A program made the position numbers and the translations under genes. Positions 1-6,233 of a stretch of 14,405 nt of DNA are shown here, in pieces. Position 1 is the stretch's first letter; the number at the start of each line of letters is the position of its first letter. This DNA comes from Prolixibacteraceae bacterium (GTDB lineage: Bacteria; Bacteroidota; Bacteroidia; Bacteroidales; Prolixibacteraceae), in NCBI GenBank assembly GCA_027451165.1, contig DAIDJX010000058.1, positions 1-14,405 on the forward strand. Direction: 5' to 3'. A model generated the notes under the pieces. It saw only the letters and a list, made by a program, of their open reading frames with translations, was not told the origin of the DNA and made no database searches.

Positions 1-1151
1 ATATGTTCCTGGACATAAGGACTGATTTTGACCGATTTTCCGGGTTCTCCCTTGTCATTCAACGGATAGGGATAGGTATAGATTTTATTGCCGGTCATGT
101 CAAAAATGGTATCCTTACAATTGGTGTAGCCTTTGGTCCCGTGAATCCACTCGCTTACATTATTTACACATCCGGTAATCTGGCGGCACATACTGTGCAT
201 GTGCATTCCGTTGTCATAGACATAATCGATGGAGAAGTTATCAAACTGATCTCCGGTTACCCTGCGCTGACGGGAACCAAAACCAACAGCTTTTGTTGGA
301 TAAAGACCTGTAAACCAGTTTATAACATCGAGGTTATGAACGTGTTGTTCCACGATGTGGTCACCGGAGAGCCATTGCCAGTTGACCCAGTCGCGGATCA
401 TACATTCCATTTCGCTCCATTCCGGCTTAGGTACCCTGTACCAGAGCTGACCGCCGTTCCACCAGGCATTGGCGGCAACGATGTCTCCGATAGCTCCCGT
501 GGCAACCTGTTTGTAAACTTCGATATAATCAGGCTGGTGACGACGTTGTGTTCCGCAGATGATTTTCAGGTTCAGGGTTTCGGCTTTCTTGGCCGATGCG
601 ATCACGCTCCTTATGCCCACGGTGTCAACGGCCACCGGTTTTTCCATGAAAACATTTTTCCGGGCATTGACTGCGGCTTCAAAATGTTCCGGCCTGAATT
701 TCGGAGGAGTAGCCAGAATAACTACATCTACGCCGGAATCAATGACTTTCTGGAAGGCGTCGAAACCCACGAAGCAATTTTCTTCCGGAATATCCAGGTT
801 GAATTGTTTTTTGATTTTTTCCTTGCAAGAGTCGATTCTGTCTTTAAAAACATCGCCCAGTGCGGTAATGGTCACATTAGGACCGGCGGAGAGCCAGTCG
901 GTGGCAGCGCCTGAACCGCGGCCGCCACAGCCGATTACTCCTGCTTTCAGGACAGGGCCGTCAGGTGCTTTTTCCAGCAGGGGTGGTATTGACAGTTGGT
1001 CCAAACCTTTGAAAGGCTGTCCGGTGATCAGAGAGACATTGCTTTTACCGCCCTCTGAACAAGCGGTCAAAGGGTTAAATCCGGTCACGCCGGCAGCGCC
1101 AAGCACTGCAGCTCCGGAAATGAATTTCCTTCTTGAAAATTGATTGCCCAT
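1..1151 (-). CDS. Tat-exported Gfo/Idh/MocA family oxidoreductase (lipoprotein), 3' end truncated by window
   Basis: I translated the minus strand from the ATG at 1151; the frame stays open to the window edge (383 codons seen, stop outside). The N-terminus carries a twin-arginine signal (SRRKFI, residues 6-11), a hydrophobic stretch and a lipobox LTAC with Cys31, so the protein is probably exported folded with its cofactor and lipid-anchored. The Rossmann motif GCGGRG (residues 74-79) binds NAD(P), and MEKPVAVD (about 169-176) contains the family's conserved EKP lysine. Members interconvert sugar or inositol hydroxyl and keto groups; the substrate cannot be read from sequence. It starts 19 bp after the stop of the tetraheme cytochrome-SUMF1 gene, so the two are very likely co-transcribed. 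Exported Gfo/Idh proteins of Bacteroidota are usually 430-450 residues, so roughly 50-70 residues are probably missing. No Shine-Dalgarno is visible. Confidence 0.93.
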   Translation of the reverse strand, partial: MGNQFSRRKFISGAAVLGAAGVTGFNPLTACSEGGKSNVSLITGQPFKGLDQLSIPPLLEKAPDGPVLKAGVIGCGGRGSGAATDWLSAGPNVTITALGDVFKDRIDSCKEKIKKQFNLDIPEENCFVGFDAFQKVIDSGVDVVILATPPKFRPEHFEAAVNARKNVFMEKPVAVDTVGIRSVIASAKKAETLNLKIICGTQRRHQPDYIEVYKQVATGAIGDIVAANAWWNGGQLWYRVPKPEWSEMECMIRDWVNWQWLSGDHIVEQHVHNLDVINWFTGLYPTKAVGFGSRQRRVTGDQFDNFSIDYVYDNGMHMHSMCRQITGCVNNVSEWIHGTKGYTNCKDTIFDMTGNKIYTYPYPLNDKGEPGKSVKISPYVQEH

Positions 1152-1170
1152 GATGATTGAATTAAGTTGT

Positions 1171-2706
1171 TCAGTTATTATTTCCTGTTTTCTCGTTAAA
1201 TTCACAGATTACCCGGAAAGAGATGTGGTTACAGTCCGACAGCCACCAGATGCTCTTGGGCATCTGCGGATCGGTTTTCAACCAGGCCTCAGTTTGTGTG
1301 TAATCTCTTGAAGCACAGCGAACTTCACTGGCATTGCTTTTGAAATTGCCTCCCCTGACTACTCTTTCCTCTCCGGATACAGGACCTTTCGGATCTTTGC
1401 TTCCATTGGACAATTGGGAATAGGCGTCTGCAGAATACCAGTCGGAGCAATATTCTGCAGCATTTCCCAGCATATTTTTCAAGCCCAGCGGATTGGCTTC
1501 TACCTTATCCGGATTTTGGGTCTTACCCAGACTGTTGCCCTTGAATACCACAAATTTGGAAATATTTTCGTTTTTCTTACTGAATATTTTTCCAAAAAAT
1601 CCCTTTTCCGAAAAATCCTTTGGGTTGCCTTCAAAGAAATAGGGGGACTTTGTACCACCACGGGCGGCATACTCCCATTCTGCCTCGGTCGGAAGACGAT
1701 AGGTTTTGCCCGTCTCCTGTGACAGCCATTTGCAGAAAGTTTCGGCAGCATGGAATGTCATGGTAATGGCCGGTCTGGAACCCATACCCCAGTTTTGATC
1801 GGGTTGACCGTAAGGTGGAGTGGGGCCGCTGATGGCATCCACGCTGGCCATGGTCCTTGCGCCTTCGGTATCCGTTGACCGGCCTTCCTTGGCAGTGGCT
1901 TTATAAAATGCAAGGTACTGATCCCAGGTAACTTCTGTTTCTGCCATAAAGAAAGAACTCACGGTCACCTCTTTGGAAGGTCCTTCATCTTTTTGGCGCA
2001 TTTGTTCGTTGTCTGGGCTTCCCAATGTAAACGTTCCTCCCGGAACAGCAACCATTTTTATGGAAATTACCGTGTTCGGAATGGTTTCCGTAAAGGTTTC
2101 CAGTTTGTTTACTTTGGCAGCTTCCGTATAAATCTGCTGATTAACTTCTCCCTGGGATCCGAAGCCTGTATTTTTCGCATGTTTCCGGTTGGGATCGTAA
2201 TGCCCGACATCAATATGGCAGTTCAGACAGAGCAGTTCATCTTTTTTGCGGTCATAGTACAAGTGAGCATCCTGGCCTTCCTTGGTCAGGGTCAGCGGAT
2301 AAAGATTCTCATGACATTTCACGCAGGATTCCTGGTAGGTGAATTTTTGCGCCACTTCGACCGTTCTGCGGGCTTCCCAGTTGAAATCTGCACTGTCTTT
2401 TACCAGATATCCCCATATATCTTTTGCCCCCAGCCTGATTTTTTCCGTAAGGTAACCCTGGCCTTCCGGAGGCAAATGGCAATCTACACAGCCAACCCTT
2501 ACCCCGCTTGAAGTAAGGTAATGACCCGATTGTTTCCAGGAACTGAACACGTGTGGATGGACATGACAGGTTTCACAGAATTTTGGGGTGGATGTTGCCT
2601 TTATCCCTTTGTGGGAAAGAAGTATGAATAATACCCCTCCCATAAATCCCGCCAATATCAGCAGCAAAACTTTATTTCTTAAAAAGCAGCCTTTTTTCCA
2701 GGGCAT
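1171..2706 (-). CDS. Tetraheme NapC/NirT/NrfH-type cytochrome c fused to a SUMF1-like domain
   Basis: The 511-residue protein has two parts. Residues about 12-31 form one N-terminal membrane anchor. Four CXXCH heme sites follow at C44-C47-H48, C73-C76-H77, C128-C131-H132 and C160-C163-H164, the arrangement of NapC/NirT/NrfH quinol dehydrogenases that pass electrons from menaquinol to periplasmic partners. Residues about 214-503 are a SUMF1/formylglycine-generating-enzyme-like fold: VPGGTFTLGS, the RLPTEAEWEYAARGG block at about 337-351, NMLGNAAEYCSDW at about 411-423, RVVRGGNF at about 448-455 and a final ISFRVICEF. The positions that carry the two copper-binding cysteines in true FGE appear not to be Cys here (S457 follows RGGNFK). 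It is therefore probably not a sulfatase maturase but a binding or structural module. The usual Met after the first heme motif of NrfH is absent (CHVH). It is first in an operon with the exported Gfo/Idh protein. Confidence 0.9.
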   Translation of the reverse strand: MPWKKGCFLRNKVLLLILAGFMGGVLFILLSHKGIKATSTPKFCETCHVHPHVFSSWKQSGHYLTSSGVRVGCVDCHLPPEGQGYLTEKIRLGAKDIWGYLVKDSADFNWEARRTVEVAQKFTYQESCVKCHENLYPLTLTKEGQDAHLYYDRKKDELLCLNCHIDVGHYDPNRKHAKNTGFGSQGEVNQQIYTEAAKVNKLETFTETIPNTVISIKMVAVPGGTFTLGSPDNEQMRQKDEGPSKEVTVSSFFMAETEVTWDQYLAFYKATAKEGRSTDTEGARTMASVDAISGPTPPYGQPDQNWGMGSRPAITMTFHAAETFCKWLSQETGKTYRLPTEAEWEYAARGGTKSPYFFEGNPKDFSEKGFFGKIFSKKNENISKFVVFKGNSLGKTQNPDKVEANPLGLKNMLGNAAEYCSDWYSADAYSQLSNGSKDPKGPVSGEERVVRGGNFKSNASEVRCASRDYTQTEAWLKTDPQMPKSIWWLSDCNHISFRVICEFNEKTGNNN

Positions 2707-2755
2707 GATCAGTTTTTCTTTTCTGGTTTTAGATTTCCACAGTAACTCAAGAGTT

Positions 2756-2763
2756 CAAAAATA
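2756..2763 (-). promoter_or_regulatory. Possible -7 element for the cytochrome-SUMF1 operon
   Basis: On the minus strand this reads TATTTTTG, a perfect match to the Bacteroidota TAnnTTTG -7 box, 49 bp upstream of the ATG at 2706. I see no good TTTG -33 partner about 19-21 bp further upstream, and the region is A/T-rich, so chance is likely enough to keep confidence low. Confidence 0.25.
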
Positions 2764-2848
2764 ATAATAAATCAATTTTTCCTGTAAAAAATACGCGTTC
2801 TTATTTTATTTAGAAACAGTTTAGATTTGATTTGTTGCTGAAAACCGC

Positions 2849-2879
2849 TTTGATAAAACAAACTGTTGCTTTAACTTAG
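2849..2879 (+). promoter_or_regulatory. Putative Bacteroidota-type promoter for comF
   Basis: TTTG at 2849-2852 and TAACTTAG at 2872-2879 are separated by 19 bp, matching the Bacteroidota primary-sigma consensus (TTTG at -33, TAnnTTTG at -7) with one mismatch in the -7 box. It lies 18 bp before the comF ATG, which would give a very short 5' leader. It is inferred from motif match only. Confidence 0.35.
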
Positions 2880-2897
2880 CTAAAAATTACCCCCGTT

Positions 2898-3587
2898 ATG
2901 ATGCAGCTCATTTCCGATTTTACCGCTTTGTTTTATCCTGAACTCTGTTTAACCTGTGGAGGGAGGCTGGTTGCCATGGAAAAATTCATTTGCCTGGACT
3001 GCCTTGATGATCTGCCCAGGACAGCCTTCCATAAGGATGCAGGGAATAAAATTGCCCAGCTTTTCTGGGGAAGGGTCATGGTGGAAAATGCTACTTCCTG
3101 GCTTTTTTTCAGGAAGGGAAGCCGTTACCAGAAACTGGTCCATTACCTGAAATACAAAGGGATAAAAGAAGTCGGGGAAGAAATGGGCAAACTGTTTGGC
3201 CAGGACCTAAGGGAGTCTCCATTCAGCATGGCTGAGTTGGTGTTGCCGGTCCCTTTGCACCCCCGGAAACTGAAACTGCGCGGGTATAACCAAAGTGAAT
3301 GGATCGCCCGGGGAATTGCTGTTTCGCTTGGATTAAGCCTAAGTTCAGATCTGTTGGAAAGGGAGGTTTTCACAGAAACCCAGACCCGTAAAAACCGTTT
3401 TGAACGGTGGCAGAATGTGGAGGGTATTTTCAGGGTGACCGATCCTGAAATGGTTAAGAACAAGCATATTTTGATAGTGGATGACGTGGTTACCACCGGA
3501 TCAACCCTTGAAGCGGCAGCAGTTTCCCTGTTAAAAGCCGGAGCAGCTAAAGTTAGTATTGCAACACTGGCATGTGCGGAGATTTAA
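2898..3587 (+). CDS. comF: ComF family phosphoribosyltransferase-like protein
   Basis: A 229-residue protein of normal ComF length. The N-terminus has a double CXXC zinc-ribbon-like pair (CLTC at about residues 17-20 and CLDC at about 32-35). The middle holds the conserved LPVPLHPRKLKLRGYNQSEW region, and the C-terminus holds the type I phosphoribosyltransferase PRPP loop VDDVVTTGSTL. In naturally transformable bacteria ComF helps import and process single-stranded DNA, and homologues are nearly universal in Bacteroidota whether or not competence is known. It is the first plus-strand gene after a 191-bp divergent intergenic region shared with the cytochrome operon. The start is ATG at 2898, with a second in-frame ATG immediately after it (MMQL). 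No other competence gene is nearby. Confidence 0.9.
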   Translation: MMQLISDFTALFYPELCLTCGGRLVAMEKFICLDCLDDLPRTAFHKDAGNKIAQLFWGRVMVENATSWLFFRKGSRYQKLVHYLKYKGIKEVGEEMGKLFGQDLRESPFSMAELVLPVPLHPRKLKLRGYNQSEWIARGIAVSLGLSLSSDLLEREVFTETQTRKNRFERWQNVEGIFRVTDPEMVKNKHILIVDDVVTTGSTLEAAAVSLLKAGAAKVSIATLACAEI

Positions 3588-3600
3588 AGAGGACGCAGGA

Positions 3601-3655
3601 CAAATACAAGTTGCAAGACTAAATACAAGACTAAATACAAGTATCAGGTATCAAG
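3601..3655 (+). repeat. Upstream inverted copy of the short repeat bracketing the four-helix bundle gene
   Basis: The stretch contains ACTAAATACAAG twice in tandem (3618-3629 and 3630-3641) and a related CAAATACAAG at 3601. Positions 3626-3648 are the exact 23-nt reverse complement of 4053-4075, on the other side of the four-helix bundle gene. It lies between the comF stop and the start of that gene. Confidence 0.85.
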
Positions 3656-3691
3656 ATTGTTAAAAAAATGCTTAATTAAAAAAACACCAAT

Positions 3692-4045
3692 ATGCACAAT
3701 TTTAAAGAGTTAAAAATCTGGCAGATGAGTCGGGGACTTGTCAAAGACATTTATGACGTTACCAGACATTTGCCGCATGAGGAATTATTTATCTTGACTT
3801 CGCAAATGAGAAGAGCCGCGATTTCGATACCTTCGAATATTTCTGAAGGTGCAGGAAGAAATTCCGATAAGGAATTTGTCAGGTTTATTGATATCGCCAG
3901 GGGTTCTTCGTTTGAACTTGAAACACAATTATTTCTTTGTTATGATCAAAACTATTTGACAGAAATAGAGTTGAACACCGTTCTGGAAAAAGTACAGAAA
4001 ATTCAAAAAATGCTTTATAACTTCGAATCCACCCTTACTCGCTAA
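3692..4045 (+). CDS. Four-helix bundle protein (23S rRNA intervening-sequence family, TIGR02436/PF05635)
   Basis: A 117-residue protein, the usual size for this family. It opens with the family's typical FKELKIWQMSRGLVKDIY helix, then has LTSQMRRAAISIPSNISEGAGR (about residues 35-56), the diagnostic core, and RFIDIARGSSFELETQL (about 68-84). Family members were first noted inside 23S rRNA intervening sequences, and the related Avd protein is an accessory of diversity-generating retroelements. Most chromosomal copies, like this one, are solitary and of unknown function, with a basic surface suggesting nucleic-acid binding. No rRNA, reverse transcriptase or variable repeat is present here. The gene is flanked by inverted copies of a short repeat and followed 9 bp after its stop by a tandem array, which hints that gene and repeats travelled together. 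The identification is strong and the role is unknown. Confidence 0.92.
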   Translation: MHNFKELKIWQMSRGLVKDIYDVTRHLPHEELFILTSQMRRAAISIPSNISEGAGRNSDKEFVRFIDIARGSSFELETQLFLCYDQNYLTEIELNTVLEKVQKIQKMLYNFESTLTR

Positions 4046-4054
4046 GTTAAGTCC

Positions 4055-4155
4055 TGATACTTGTATTTAGTCTTGATACTTGATACTTGTATTTAGTCTT
4101 GATACTTGATACTTGTATTTAGTCTTGATACTTGATACTTGTATTTTGTCTTGAA
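4055..4155 (+). repeat. Tandem array of 26-bp units, three perfect plus one degenerate
   Basis: Perfect units lie at 4055-4080, 4081-4106 and 4107-4132. A fourth copy starts at 4133 and diverges (A to T in the TTTAGTC part, then TTGAATCC). Each unit begins TGATACTTGTATTTAGTCT and ends TGATACT, so it carries an internal 7-bp repeat of its own start. There are no spacers, so this is not CRISPR. It fills the convergent gap between the four-helix bundle gene and the S4 protein gene. Confidence 0.95.
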
Positions 4156-4159
4156 TCCC

Positions 4160-4366
4160 TCATCCAATTTTAATTGTTTTACCTTCTACAACAAGAATAT
4201 CTCCGGAACGAAGTTTGGCCCGGCGGCGGTATTCCGGTTCTCCGTTCCGGATGACCAGTCCCTCATCCACCATCATTTTGGCATGGCCGCCACTCTCTGC
4301 AATTTTGAGGTATTTCAGCAAACTGATCAGTTCGATGTACTCTCCGGTAAGTTTAAATTCCATCAT
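4160..4366 (-). CDS. Small RNA-binding S4 domain protein (YbcJ/YaaA-like)
   Basis: A 68-residue protein that is essentially one S4 domain: a start strand (MEFKLTGEYIELISLLKYLKIAESGG), the S4 helix-loop HAKMMVDEGLVIRNGEPEYRRRAKL, and the closing RSGDILVVEGKTIKI. This is the length and order of stand-alone S4 proteins of the YbcJ/YaaA type (S4_2), which bind structured RNA and are linked in general to ribosome biology. The start overlaps the 3' end of the MmcQ-like gene by 14 bp (4353-4366), so translation is probably coupled; a second ATG three bases in (4363) is an equally possible start. It is the last gene of the minus-strand housekeeping run, and its stop abuts the 26-bp repeat array. Confidence 0.85.
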   Translation of the reverse strand: MMEFKLTGEYIELISLLKYLKIAESGGHAKMMVDEGLVIRNGEPEYRRRAKLRSGDILVVEGKTIKIG

Positions 4367-4724
4367 GTTTTTCCAGTTTTATTAGTTCCTGCTGCAATTT
4401 CCGGGGAAGTCCCCCGACTACTGAAGAATAAGATTCATCAATCCAGGTTGTGATCAACCGGTCATCGCCAGCCTGATCGACCATGACCCGTATCCAGTGT
4501 ACTTTGCTCATGTGGTATCCGGGTAAAACAAAGGAATATCTTTCCTGAAGGTCAATCACCTTTTCCGGACTGTTTTTCAGCAATAATCCAGGCTCTCCGT
4601 CCAGGTTCAGCAGACAGAATATTTTACCCATCACCTTGAATACCAGGGTGGTTTCATCAAAGGGAAAACTCTCGGTTACCCCGGGTTTTCCCAGGCAATA
4701 CTCTCTGATCTCTTCAATATTCAT
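4353..4724 (-). CDS. MmcQ/YjbR family DNA-binding-like protein
   Basis: A 123-residue protein with the whole MmcQ/YjbR pattern: N-terminal IEEIREYCLGKPGV, then ESFPFDETTLVFKVMGKIFCL (about 18-38), LLLKNSPEKV, RYSFVLPGYHMSKVHWIRV (about 62-80), and a C-terminal helix ending the CyaY-like fold. Family members have been suggested to bind DNA, but their cellular role is not settled. The ATG at 4724 directly abuts a run of ATTTCGG-type heptamers, so the leader is made of repeats and no normal ribosome-binding site is visible. It overlaps the downstream S4 gene by 14 bp. Confidence 0.85.
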   Translation of the reverse strand: MNIEEIREYCLGKPGVTESFPFDETTLVFKVMGKIFCLLNLDGEPGLLLKNSPEKVIDLQERYSFVLPGYHMSKVHWIRVMVDQAGDDRLITTWIDESYSSVVGGLPRKLQQELIKLEKHDGI

Positions 4725-4760
4725 ATTTCGGATTTCGGATTTTCGATTTCGGATTTAGTC
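4725..4760 (+). repeat. Heptamer repeat ATTTCGG at the 5' edge of the MmcQ-like gene
   Basis: Read on the plus strand: ATTTCGG at 4725-4731, 4732-4738 and 4746-4752, a variant ATTTTCG at 4739-4745, then ATTTAGTC at 4753-4760. On the coding (minus) strand it runs straight into the ATG at 4724. Confidence 0.85.
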
Positions 4761-4804
4761 AAAATCTTTTAGTCTTGTGTCTTTTAGTCCTGATACCTGA
4801 TACC
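4761..4804 (+). repeat. Degenerate relative of the four-helix-bundle-associated repeat
   Basis: This stretch contains TTTTAGTCTTG, TTTTAGTCC and TGATACCTGATACC, the same words as the 26-bp array at 4055-4155, but not in a clean tandem order. It fills the gap between the YraN stop and the MmcQ-like start. Confidence 0.6.
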
Positions 4805-4808
4805 CTTT

Positions 4809-5180
4809 TTACATCGCGGTGGAATTGAATGCATTATCGTAATGTTCAATCTCAAATTCGTTGGATCCATTGATGGTGACCAGGATCAGGTCAAAACGGG
4901 TTTCACCGGGCCAGTTGTAAAACTGAATCCAGGCTTCTGCTGCCGTGATGACCTTTTTAATCTTTTTGTCGGAAAGGGCATCGACCGGATGTTCAAAGGG
5001 TTCACCCATTCTTGATTTCACTTCCACAATCACCAATTCGTCGCCATCCTGTGCCACAATATCAAGTTCCAGGTGACCGACCCTCCAGTTGGTATTCAGA
5101 ATTTTATAGCCTTTTTCCTCAAGGTACCCGCGGGCAACATGTTCTGCGGTATCTCCGGTTTCTTTGGTTGATGGTTTCAT
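4809..5180 (-). CDS. YraN family (UPF0102) endonuclease-like protein
   Basis: A 123-residue protein of standard UPF0102 length. Family signatures are TGDTAEHVARGYLEEKGY (residues 8-25), ILNTNWR, then LELDIVAQDGDELVIVEVKSR. The last block carries the PD-(D/E)XK nuclease-like acidic and lysine residues E38, D40, E53 and K55, as expected for a Holliday-junction-resolvase-like fold. Biochemical function is not established for the family. It is second in a minus-strand run after the LD-carboxypeptidase, 52 bp upstream, and that gap contains a palindromic repeat. The start is ATG at 5180. The last residues (FNSTAM) look unremarkable. Confidence 0.9.
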   Translation of the reverse strand: MKPSTKETGDTAEHVARGYLEEKGYKILNTNWRVGHLELDIVAQDGDELVIVEVKSRMGEPFEHPVDALSDKKIKKVITAAEAWIQFYNWPGETRFDLILVTINGSNEFEIEHYDNAFNSTAM

Positions 5181-5197
5181 GACGGGGGTTATTGGTG

Positions 5198-5222
5198 GAG
5201 ACGCCCCACGGGACGTCTTTAC
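5198..5222. repeat. Small imperfect palindrome (AGACG...CGTCT) between ldcA-like and yraN-like genes
   Basis: AGACG at 5199-5203 and CGTCT at 5214-5218 pair around CCCC/CGGGA, giving a 20-nt imperfect palindrome. Very similar palindromes are scattered as short interspersed repeats in many bacterial genomes. Without a T-tract it is a poor intrinsic terminator. Confidence 0.55.
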
Positions 5223-5232
5223 AAATATACCA

Positions 5233-6138
5233 TTATATCAATTTCAAAGAACAATTTTTCCCGTTGATCTCCAATTTATACTCCGATCCCAGCCGTAAGG
5301 CCAGGTTGGGTTGTTCGTGACCTGCCGGGAATCCGAAGCAGACAGGGAAATCATAATCCCTGACCGCATCCAGGATGATGGCTTCCACTGAACTTCCGAA
5401 AGGATCTTCGTTGTCTTTCACATCGGTGAACTGACCAATAATCAATCCGGCCAGGTATTTAAGTTTACCGGCCAGCCGCAAACTGACCATCATCCGGTCG
5501 ATGTGGTAAAGGTATTCATCCAGGTCTTCGATAAACAGGATTTTTCCGGCCCAATCCACATCGTAGGGTGTGCCGGTCAGGCTGTACAAAAGGCTGAGGT
5601 TTCCGCCGGTCAGTTCAGCTTTCGCACATCCCCGCCGGTTATTCTGTGATGCCGGGAAATCGTATCCTGGTTTTTTTCCCTGAAGCAGGTCAAGCAAAGA
5701 GAGGGCTCCTTCTGATATGATGTCTTTTTCATGGAAAAAACTGCGGCACATGGCTCCATGAACGGAGGCGAATCCCGAAAGTTGAAGCCGGTTATGCAAA
5801 ACGGTGATATCGCTGTAACCGACAACCCATTTGGGGTGTCTGCGGAAACGGGAAAAGTTGAGCTGATCAATCAGCCTTAAGGTACCATAACCGCCACGTG
5901 TACAAATAATTGCGCTGACTTCCGGGTCATCGAGCGCTTCCTGTATATCCGCCAACCTTTCCTGGTCGGTACCGGCAAACTGGAAATGGGTGGAAAGGTG
6001 GTTTTTTCCGGTTTCCACCCGGTAGCCCCGGGCTGACAACCATTCCACAGCAGGCAATATCTCTTCTGCAGTGCATTTGCCCGCAGGTGACACCATCCGG
6101 ATTTTTGAACCGGGGATCAGTTTTCGTGGAATAATCAT
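5233..6138 (-). CDS. LD-carboxypeptidase, peptidase family S66 (LdcA/MccF-like)
   Basis: A 301-residue protein of typical S66 length with no signal peptide, so probably cytoplasmic. The N-terminal VSPAG motif, IICTRGGYGTLRLID (about 77-91) and WVVGYSDITVL (about 104-114) place the Ser nucleophile at S109. IEDLDEYLYHIDRM gives E204 and GFPAGHEQPN gives H274, completing the Ser-Glu-His triad. LdcA removes the terminal D-Ala from murein tetrapeptides during peptidoglycan recycling, and MccF relatives cleave microcin C-type peptides; housekeeping recycling is the simpler reading. It heads the minus-strand run with the YraN-, MmcQ- and S4-type genes and is separated by 95 bp from the lyase gene upstream, so it may have its own promoter, though I could not see a convincing one. 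Confidence 0.92.
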   Translation of the reverse strand: MIIPRKLIPGSKIRMVSPAGKCTAEEILPAVEWLSARGYRVETGKNHLSTHFQFAGTDQERLADIQEALDDPEVSAIICTRGGYGTLRLIDQLNFSRFRRHPKWVVGYSDITVLHNRLQLSGFASVHGAMCRSFFHEKDIISEGALSLLDLLQGKKPGYDFPASQNNRRGCAKAELTGGNLSLLYSLTGTPYDVDWAGKILFIEDLDEYLYHIDRMMVSLRLAGKLKYLAGLIIGQFTDVKDNEDPFGSSVEAIILDAVRDYDFPVCFGFPAGHEQPNLALRLGSEYKLEINGKNCSLKLI

Positions 6139-6233
6139 CGTTTAACCTGAATTATAAAATCAACTTAGATCGGTCTGCTTCAATACAATTCCTTTTAAGG
6201 CTGCAAAATAATCCAAATACTGCTTATTTACAA

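Noticed and set aside
3..1143. Two plus-strand open frames (3-914 and 559-1143)
   Set aside because: They lie antisense to the clear Gfo/Idh/MocA gene, share its codon periodicity and show no recognisable domain.
1171..2706. Formylglycine-generating sulfatase maturase
   Set aside because: The expected paired cysteines after the RGG motif are missing, and the local sulfatase is Ser-type, which FGE does not mature.
3692..4045. Avd-type accessory of a diversity-generating retroelement
   Set aside because: No reverse transcriptase, template repeat or variable repeat is present within the window; the protein matches the solitary four-helix bundle type.
4055..4155. CRISPR-like array
   Set aside because: Units are directly contiguous with no unique spacers, and no cas genes are present. 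It is a tandem repeat.
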